Shown one piece after another: positions 15,021 to 20,717 of a stretch of 20,717 nt of DNA. The translations under genes and the position numbers were made by a program. The DNA comes from SAR116 cluster bacterium (GTDB lineage Bacteria > Pseudomonadota > Alphaproteobacteria > Puniceispirillales > GCA-002684695): NCBI GenBank assembly GCA_002684695.1, contig NYVQ01000081.1:1-20717 (forward strand), in the 5' to 3' direction. Numbering within the stretch: position 1 is the first letter of the stretch; every line of letters starts with the position of its first letter. A model generated the notes under the pieces. The model was not told the DNA's origin, made no database searches, and saw only the letters and a list, made by a program, of their open reading frames with translations.

Positions 15021-17024
15021 TTATATCATTGGTTTTTGAATAGGAGTTTTGGGAACAAATTTTGTAGGGTCATTCTGCAGTATACTCTCCATAATATCTC
15101 TTGCAATTGGTCCAGCTTTACTTGAACCGCTTCCTCCGTGCTCTACAATAACTGAAATTGCATACTTTGGATTATCCATTGGAGCATAACCTACGTATAA
15201 AGCATGATCCCTCCACTGCCAAATCCTATCCTCATTTTTTATTACACCTTCTGTACTTTCTCTTTCTTTTGTTGATATTCTTCTGACTTGAACAGTACCA
15301 GTTTTGCCTGCCATCTCAACCCCCCGAATTCCAAGTCTAAAACTTCTACCTGTACCAAACTCACCTAAAGTTACTTTTTCCATAGCCTTTTTGATTATGT
15401 TTAAGTTTGTCTTTGATACTTTAGCGTTAGATATATTAGAAGAAAGTTTTTTAGATGGTTTTAATAAAGTCGGTATAATTTTTTTTCCTCCATTTGCAAT
15501 ACGAGCAGTCATCAAAGCCAACTGTATTGGAGTTACTAAGACATACCCTTGCCCTATTCCTGCAATAATAGTTTCACCTGGTCTCCAAACTTTTTGTTTT
15601 ACTTTTAATTTCCAATCTCTATCTGGAATTAGACCTCCTTTTTCACCTGGCAAATTTATACCAGTGGGCGCACCTAAACCAAATTCCCTACTAATTTTAG
15701 CAATATTATTAATTCCTGTTTTTAGAGCAATTTCATAGAAAAATACATCACAAGATTGAGCTATTGCATCCATTAACCCCACCCTTCCATGTCCTTGTTT
15801 ACTCCAACAATGAAATTTCATATCCCCAATTTCAATGTGACCACTACAAAACGATTTTGTCTTTGGAGTAATAACACCTGCTTCAAGTGCTGCTAAACCA
15901 ACCATCATTTTAAAGGTTGAACCTGGTGGATATTGTCCTGAAATTGCTTTATTAATTAAAGGATTTCTCGGATGATTTGATAGCATTTGCCAATCTGAAG
16001 CTGAAATACCTGGATCAAATTTATTAGGATCATATGTTGGTGCTGAAGCTGATACTATTACTTCTCCTGAATGAATATCCATAACTACCACAGAACCAGA
16101 TTCTGGGAGTACAATGTCGCCATTCTGGTTTTTATTAATATATTTTCTGTCGTCCCTTAATTGCCACGCATATGACTTATTACTACTTAGGATATTTTTA
16201 GCTTGTGTAGAATTTACATCAACTAGCTTATCATTCCCAGCTTGCAATCTTCTGAGAGCTTTTGTTTGTAATTGAACATCAAGGCTAAGTTGAAAGTCTT
16301 TACCTTTTATAATTTTTTTCTCAATTGATGACCTAATAACTTTTCCTAATGAATTTACTTCAACCCTTTTTTCCCCAGGAATGCCACGCATTTGTTTGTC
16401 ATATTGAAGTTCAATTCCAGATTTACCTATTCTAAAACCAGGCAGAAATAATTCGGGGGTATTCTCTTTTTGCTCAGATTTTGAAACTTTTCCTACATAA
16501 CCAGTTACATGAACTGTTAAACTACCTTGAGGGAATATTCTTCTTTCATTTTGTTGAATTGTAACACCAGGTAAATGGGGGATGTTAATAGCAATTTTTG
16601 AAATAGTTTGCCTATCAATATTACCCTTAATAATAATCGGTATAAATTTTTTTTGTTTTTTTGATAAATTAAGAATATTTCTTATTTCATCTTCATTTAG
16701 TGAAATAAGGTCTGATAGGTCATAAAGAGTTTTTTGAATATCTTTTGACCATTCTGGAACAATTTCTATATCAAAAGTACCAGTGTTTGTAGCAAGTATC
16801 CTTCCTTGTCTGTCAAAAATACTTCCTCTGGATGAAGGTATTAAGGAAAAATTAAACCGATTTTTATCTGAAAGTAATGAATATTTTTTACCGTCACTAA
16901 TCTGAATTTTATATAAATGGTTTACAGTTAATCCTAACAAACCAAGTTGTAAGCCACCTAGTAAAATAGCTCGCCTTGAAAATGATTGTAATTGCTCTTC
17001 CAAAAGTAATTTATTTTTTTTCAT
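15021..17024 (-). CDS. mrdA: Penicillin-binding protein 2 (MrdA), elongasome transpeptidase
   Basis: PBP2 crosslinks peptidoglycan on the periplasmic side during elongation and activates RodA. The 667-aa length fits. A cytoplasmic tail and one membrane anchor (about 19-37) are followed by the pedestal domain with SSRGSIFDRQGRILA (64-78) and LPGFRIGKSGIE. The transpeptidase domain carries SxxK as GSTFK (nucleophile Ser369, Lys372), SxD as SCD (424-426) and KTGT (574-577). Between pedestal and transpeptidase domain, residues about 265-303 form a variable insert rich in Asn/Lys. The start overlaps the mreD stop by four bases (ATGA), implying translational coupling. This is a beta-lactam target. 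Confidence 0.97.
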   Translation of the reverse strand: MKKNKLLLEEQLQSFSRRAILLGGLQLGLLGLTVNHLYKIQISDGKKYSLLSDKNRFNFSLIPSSRGSIFDRQGRILATNTGTFDIEIVPEWSKDIQKTLYDLSDLISLNEDEIRNILNLSKKQKKFIPIIIKGNIDRQTISKIAINIPHLPGVTIQQNERRIFPQGSLTVHVTGYVGKVSKSEQKENTPELFLPGFRIGKSGIELQYDKQMRGIPGEKRVEVNSLGKVIRSSIEKKIIKGKDFQLSLDVQLQTKALRRLQAGNDKLVDVNSTQAKNILSSNKSYAWQLRDDRKYINKNQNGDIVLPESGSVVVMDIHSGEVIVSASAPTYDPNKFDPGISASDWQMLSNHPRNPLINKAISGQYPPGSTFKMMVGLAALEAGVITPKTKSFCSGHIEIGDMKFHCWSKQGHGRVGLMDAIAQSCDVFFYEIALKTGINNIAKISREFGLGAPTGINLPGEKGGLIPDRDWKLKVKQKVWRPGETIIAGIGQGYVLVTPIQLALMTARIANGGKKIIPTLLKPSKKLSSNISNAKVSKTNLNIIKKAMEKVTLGEFGTGRSFRLGIRGVEMAGKTGTVQVRRISTKERESTEGVIKNEDRIWQWRDHALYVGYAPMDNPKYAISVIVEHGGSGSSKAGPIARDIMESILQNDPTKFVPKTPIQKPMI

Positions 17025-17545
17025 AGTTGTACGGATATCAGATTAATTAAGTTTTTAATTGGACTCAGAAAAAACATTATAATAGGATAAAACATTATCG
17101 TAAATATATATTGAAAAACAATGGTTTCTAGAGCTGGAAAAGAAAAATATAGAATGAAAAATATTAGTATTTGAATCGTCTGAAGTATCAACAACAAGCA
17201 AGAGAAAATTATTAATTTTCTGAGATAAGATGAATTAATTTGTTCTAAATTTATAAAATTTAATAACAAAATAATACAAAGCATAGGAAATGTAAAAAAC
17301 CCAATATGATTCATGCATATTAAGTCAAAGATCAAGCATAATAAGAAGTAAGTCCAAAATGGTAGCAAACTAATTTCCACAATCCAAAAAAATATAAAAG
17401 TAAAAAATATAAGAGGTGAATTGTAATAAAAAAAATCTATTTGGCTAAGGGATAATTCAAAAAATATTATAAATAAAGTTAGTACAAGTTTAATTAAAAT
17501 AGTTTGAAAAGAAGTTGTAAAATATCTAGAAACTATTTCATTCAT
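17021..17545 (-). CDS. mreD: Rod shape-determining protein MreD
   Basis: MreD is the small integral membrane partner of MreC that helps link cytoplasmic MreB to periplasmic synthases. Sequence identity in this family is low. The call rests on the size (174 aa), five or six closely spaced membrane helices, 'LLPFWTYFLLCLIFDL' in the middle, and its position between mreC and mrdA. The ATG at 17545 overlaps the last eight bases of mreC; an in-frame TTG at 17548 precedes it directly and is a less likely start. Its stop overlaps the mrdA ATG by four bases. Aromatic and Ile/Leu content is very high, consistent with AT-driven codon choice in membrane segments. Confidence 0.9.
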   Translation of the reverse strand: MNEIVSRYFTTSFQTILIKLVLTLFIIFFELSLSQIDFFYYNSPLIFFTFIFFWIVEISLLPFWTYFLLCLIFDLICMNHIGFFTFPMLCIILLLNFINLEQINSSYLRKLIIFSCLLLILQTIQILIFFILYFSFPALETIVFQYIFTIMFYPIIMFFLSPIKNLINLISVQL

Positions 17546-18476
17546 CAATCACCACACCTCTACTTGTAAAGCCTTCCAATAGATTGAAATCTTTATTAGG
17601 TGCCAATGGTCTGAAATTATCATTTTTTTTATTTGTTTTCACACCATCAGCTTTCCATAATAAAACTTGAACATAATCGATTAAATTTAAATCAATGGAA
17701 GGTTTAACATAATTTTTTTCAGTTGAATTTTTTACTACTGTTCCGACTGGCAATCCCGCAGGTAACAGGCCACCATGACCTGATGTTTGAACGATTGAAC
17801 CATTTTTTAAAACTACATTATTTGGCAAAAATTTTAAAGATGGTAAAATTAAATTTTCTCCAGACAAAACAGAAGGTATTCTATTATTTGAAACCACAAC
17901 TGGAATCATTGAATTTACGTCTGATATTAATAAAAGCCTAGAGGAATTATTGCCTACGCTTATTATTTGACCTATAAACACCCCATTAAATAATACAGCA
18001 TTGCCTTTCTCAATTCCCTGTTTGCGTCCAGAATTTAATAACAATGAATGAGTAAAAATATTTCCAGGCGCGCTAATCGCTCTAGCAGTAACAAAGTTTG
18101 GAATATTTTTTGGAATTAGGTTTAGTTGTTTTTTAAGTACTAAATTCTCATTTTCATAAATTTCTGAAAGAACTTTATATTTTTTTAACTTTATGTTTTC
18201 TTGATATAAGTTTTTGTTTTCTTCTTGTAATGAAGTAGTGTTTTTTAAATAATTGAAAGAATTACTAATAATTTTTGTTTGCTTAGAAAATGACGAAATT
18301 ATTGGTGATGACATATCAGCAACAACAATACTTAACTTATTAAGAATAGCTAAATCAGCTTTACCAATAAATAAAATTACAAATGTAAAAAAAATTATTC
18401 CAAAATATAAGGACTTTTGTCCAAAATTAGATAGATTAAGAATATTATTATTTTCGAATTTTCTTTTTTGCTTCAT
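17538..18476 (-). CDS. mreC: Rod shape-determining protein MreC
   Basis: MreC is a bitopic inner-membrane protein whose periplasmic part activates PBP2/RodA. A basic cytoplasmic N-terminus (KQKRKF) is followed by one membrane helix (about 22-41 from the ATG) and a coiled coil (about 72-110, 'LQEENKNLYQENIKLKKYK'). Then come the two beta-domains with ARAISAPGNIFTHSLLLNSG, VLFNGVFIGQI, RLLLISDVNSMIPV and the family hallmark TSGHGGLLPAGLPVG. I chose the ATG at 18476 (312 aa); a longer form from a TTG at 18491 adds only five residues. It lies 35 bp after mreB and overlaps mreD by eight bases. Confidence 0.94.
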   Translation of the reverse strand: MKQKRKFENNNILNLSNFGQKSLYFGIIFFTFVILFIGKADLAILNKLSIVVADMSSPIISSFSKQTKIISNSFNYLKNTTSLQEENKNLYQENIKLKKYKVLSEIYENENLVLKKQLNLIPKNIPNFVTARAISAPGNIFTHSLLLNSGRKQGIEKGNAVLFNGVFIGQIISVGNNSSRLLLISDVNSMIPVVVSNNRIPSVLSGENLILPSLKFLPNNVVLKNGSIVQTSGHGGLLPAGLPVGTVVKNSTEKNYVKPSIDLNLIDYVQVLLWKADGVKTNKKNDNFRPLAPNKDFNLLEGFTSRGVVIDE

Positions 18477-18511
18477 GCTCAGCAAATTCAATTTTTATTT
18501 ATTTGATTTAA

Positions 18512-19549
18512 TTATGCACCAATTAGGACGTTTTTTAAAGTTTTCATTTCATCTAAACATCTTCCAGTGCCCCTAACTACGCATGTTAGTGGATCTTCGG
18601 GAACTGCAACTGGAAGACCAGTAGCTTGCTGTAATATATAATCCATTTTTTTTAAAAGAGCACCACCTCCGGTTAAAACAATACCTTTATCGACAATATC
18701 AGCAGCTAATTCGGGTGGGGTTTTCTCTAATGCAACTTTAACAGCTTCTACTATCTGAGAAACTGGCTCTGTTAATGCCTCTGAAATTTGGGCCTGATTA
18801 AGAGTTAGCTCTTTAGGAACACCGTTGACAAGATCCCTACCCCTAACTTCCATAGTTTCACCAATACCATCTTCTGGAGGAAATGCAATTCCAATTTGTT
18901 TCTTTATTCTTTCAGCACTTGTTTCTCCAATTAGAAGATTATTTGCTCTTCTGACAAAGCTTATTATTGCTTCATCTATTTTATCACCACCAACTCTAAC
19001 TGACCGTGCATAAACTATACTTCCTAAAGAAAGTACAGCAACTTCAGTAGTCCCTCCACCAATATCAACTACCATGCTACCAGTTGGTTCAGTCACTGGT
19101 AAATCTGCACCTATTGCAGCCGCCATGGGTTCTTCGATTAAAAAAACTCTTCTTGCTCCTGCAGCTTCTGCGCTTTCTTGAATGGCTCTTCTTTCAACTG
19201 CTGTAGCGCCTGAAGGAACACAAATAACAACCTGTGGACTAGCAAGACCTGATCCAGAATTTACTTTCTTTATAAAATGCTTAATCATCTCTTCGGCAAC
19301 TTCAAAATCCGCAATAACACCATCTGACATTGGTCTAATTGCTTTAATATTGCCAGGGGTTTTACCTAACATTTGTTTAGCATCGTCTCCAACAGCCAAT
19401 ACTTGCATTTTCCCTCTCACAGTTGTCATCGCTACTACCGAGGGTTCATTAACTATAATCCCTTTGCCCCGAACATAGACTAATGTATTAGCGGTTCCGA
19501 GATCAATCGCAAGATCCGATGAGAACAAACTATAAAGTTTTGACAACAT
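18512..19549 (-). CDS. mreB: Rod shape-determining actin homologue MreB
   Basis: MreB forms membrane-bound ATP-dependent filaments that orient the elongasome. The 345-aa length is typical. Actin-fold ATPase motifs are all present: DLGTANTLVYVRGKG (phosphate 1), VVDIGGGTTEVAVLS (phosphate 2) and IVLTGGGALLKKMD (adenosine). 'ICVPSGATAVERRA' and 'LIEEPMAAAIGADLPV' are near-invariant in MreB. An AGGAG Shine-Dalgarno (complement of 19558-19562) lies eight bases before the ATG. It is the first gene of the mreB-mreC-mreD-mrdA-rodA operon. IlvC precedes it by 59 bp on the same strand, so partial co-transcription with ilvC is possible. This implies a rod- or vibrioid-shaped cell. Confidence 0.98.
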   Translation of the reverse strand: MLSKLYSLFSSDLAIDLGTANTLVYVRGKGIIVNEPSVVAMTTVRGKMQVLAVGDDAKQMLGKTPGNIKAIRPMSDGVIADFEVAEEMIKHFIKKVNSGSGLASPQVVICVPSGATAVERRAIQESAEAAGARRVFLIEEPMAAAIGADLPVTEPTGSMVVDIGGGTTEVAVLSLGSIVYARSVRVGGDKIDEAIISFVRRANNLLIGETSAERIKKQIGIAFPPEDGIGETMEVRGRDLVNGVPKELTLNQAQISEALTEPVSQIVEAVKVALEKTPPELAADIVDKGIVLTGGGALLKKMDYILQQATGLPVAVPEDPLTCVVRGTGRCLDEMKTLKNVLIGA

Positions 19550-19608
19550 TTAATTATACTCCTAATTTATAATATAAAATAAAATCTAAAATAGACTTAT
19601 ATAAAATT

Positions 19609-20628
19609 CTAATTTTTTCCTTTATCAACCAGCTTATTTGATCCAATCCAAGGCATCATTGACCTCAGTTTTTCGCCAACTTCTTCAATTGGATGATTAG
19701 CATTTTTATTTCTTATTGCCTTAAAACTTGTTTGATTAACCTTATTTTCTAACATCCAATCCCTTGTGAACTTTCCTGATTGAATATCATTAAGTATTTT
19801 TTTCATTGTATCTTTAGTATCTTTTGTAATCAACCGCGGCCCTGATACATACTCACCATATTCAGCAGTGTTTGAAATTGAATAATTCATATTAGAAATT
19901 CCACCCTCATAAATCAGGTCAACAATAAGCTTAACTTCGTGTAGACACTCAAAATAAGCCATTTCAGGCGCGTAACCTGCCTCGACAAGTGTTTCATAAC
20001 CAGCTTTTATTAATTCTACTAATCCACCACATAAAACAACCTGCTCTCCAAAAAGATCCGTTTCACATTCTTCACGAAAAGTTGTTTCTATTATTCCAGA
20101 ACGTCCCCCCCCCACAGCACAAGCGTAAGATAGACCAATTTCATGAGTATTACCTGATTTGTCTTGATGAACAGCTAATAAACAAGGAACTCCACCACCT
20201 TTTTGATATTCAGCTCTTACAGTGTGCCCTGGTCCTTTTGGAGCAACCATAAAAACATCAATGTCATTTCTTGCTTCAATAAGATTGAAGTGAATGTTTA
20301 AACCATGAGCAAAAGCAATGGAAGCACCAGGTTTAATATTACTTGCTATTTCATTATAATATATTTCACTTTGGAGTTCATCTGGCGTTAATATCATTAC
20401 AACGTCAGCCCACTTAGAGCCATCTTCAACAGTCTTTACAGTAAAGCCAGCATTTTCAGCTTTTACTATCGAATTAGAATCACTTCTCAGAGCTATACAA
20501 ACATTTTTAACACCACTATCTTTTAAATTCGCTGCATGTGCATGGCCTTGGCTACCATAACCTACAATTAGAACATTTTTATTTTTAATTAAATTTAAAT
20601 CAGCATCTTGTTCATAATAAACTCTCAT
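19609..20628 (-). CDS. ilvC: Ketol-acid reductoisomerase (NADP+) IlvC, class I
   Basis: IlvC converts acetolactate or acetohydroxybutyrate to the dihydroxy-acids of valine, leucine and isoleucine synthesis, using NADPH and Mg2+. The 339-aa length marks a short class I enzyme. The N-terminal Rossmann domain shows VLIVGYGSQGHAHAANLKDSG, with LRSDS in the cofactor-specificity loop. The C-terminal knotted domain has the metal ligands in ETDLFGEQVVLCGG and the 'YECLHEVKLIVDLIYEGG' helix. AAGGA lies about eight bases before the ATG. The AVGGGRSG loop is encoded by a run of nine G residues (nine C at 20105-20113 in the plus strand), unusual in this AT-rich sequence. It precedes mreB by 59 bp. Confidence 0.98.
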   Translation of the reverse strand: MRVYYEQDADLNLIKNKNVLIVGYGSQGHAHAANLKDSGVKNVCIALRSDSNSIVKAENAGFTVKTVEDGSKWADVVMILTPDELQSEIYYNEIASNIKPGASIAFAHGLNIHFNLIEARNDIDVFMVAPKGPGHTVRAEYQKGGGVPCLLAVHQDKSGNTHEIGLSYACAVGGGRSGIIETTFREECETDLFGEQVVLCGGLVELIKAGYETLVEAGYAPEMAYFECLHEVKLIVDLIYEGGISNMNYSISNTAEYGEYVSGPRLITKDTKDTMKKILNDIQSGKFTRDWMLENKVNQTSFKAIRNKNANHPIEEVGEKLRSMMPWIGSNKLVDKGKN

Positions 20629-20717
20629 AGCTTTTTCCTTTTATAAATTTTTATATCTATTTTATTAAATATTAAGAGTATAGTTGCCTATAAGATACTT
20701 TATATATTTAGGGCTTA
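20629..20717 (-). promoter_or_regulatory. ilvC leader, cut by the window edge
   Basis: The 89 bases upstream of ilvC are very AT-rich and contain the AAGGA ribosome-binding site. No leader peptide rich in branched-chain residues and no attenuator-like hairpin is visible in the part that is present. A promoter is presumably here or just beyond the edge. Confidence 0.3.

Noticed and set aside
15304..15738. 144-aa plus-strand ORF antisense to mrdA
   Set aside because: It mirrors the conserved transpeptidase domain of PBP2; the openness is a by-product of codon bias.
19182..19478. Plus-strand ORFs inside mreB (also 18825-19013 and 18253-18576)
   Set aside because: All are antisense to, or extend from, the conserved mreB and mreC reading frames and lack ribosome-binding sites.
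19989..20252. 87-aa plus-strand ORF inside ilvC
   Set aside because: It is antisense to the conserved IlvC knotted domain, with no independent evidence of coding.

Overview
The window is strongly AT-rich, densely packed chromosomal DNA. Spacers are very short, neighbouring genes overlap by a few bases, and two convergent pairs have stop codons one base apart. The proteins are of alphaproteobacterial type: an LptD with an OstA-type N-domain, an SbmA/BacA transporter, a DUF6356-like small protein and an mreBCD-mrdA-rodA cluster. Together with the compaction and low GC this suggests a streamlined marine alphaproteobacterium (Pelagibacterales/SAR11- or HIMB59-like). That placement is inferred from gene content and base composition, not from a marker phylogeny.

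Layout. (1) Bases 1-849, minus: an exported Sel1-repeat protein that runs off the window edge, divergent from lptD. (2) 946-4086, plus: lptD (outer-membrane LPS insertion), yajQ (nucleotide-binding UPF0234 protein) and an unrecognised 79-aa gene. (3) 4210-7335: a photolyase-like flavoprotein with its catalytic domain first and an alpha/beta domain last, as in the NewPHL class. It converges on a minus-strand pair (exported histidine phosphatase and DUF6356-like protein), followed by a minus-strand HAD phosphatase overlapping an unknown 107-aa gene. (4) 7505-7786: a small DUF3764-like protein. It is followed by about 700 bp (7787-8485) with no intact gene. That stretch holds at least two decayed fragments: the C-terminus of a heparin-lyase-like polysaccharide lyase and a recombinase/HTH-like domain. 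(5) 8486-11704: divergent glmS and glmU, which begin and end UDP-GlcNAc synthesis. (6) 11706-13900: an SbmA/BacA-like inner-membrane peptide transporter (minus) divergent from an SMP-30/gluconolactonase-like protein (plus). (7) 13902-19549, minus: mreB-mreC-mreD-mrdA-rodA, the complete elongasome operon, preceded at 19609-20628 by ilvC.

Much of the window serves the cell envelope. GlmS and GlmU make UDP-GlcNAc, the shared precursor of peptidoglycan and lipid A. RodA and PBP2 polymerise and crosslink peptidoglycan under MreBCD guidance, and LptD places LPS in the outer membrane. I saw no CRISPR array, intact mobile element, tRNA or rRNA, and no clear new multi-gene system. The items most worth a second look are the inverted-topology photolyase, the remnant-bearing stretch at 7787-8485, a nine-G homopolymer inside ilvC, and the small unassigned genes.
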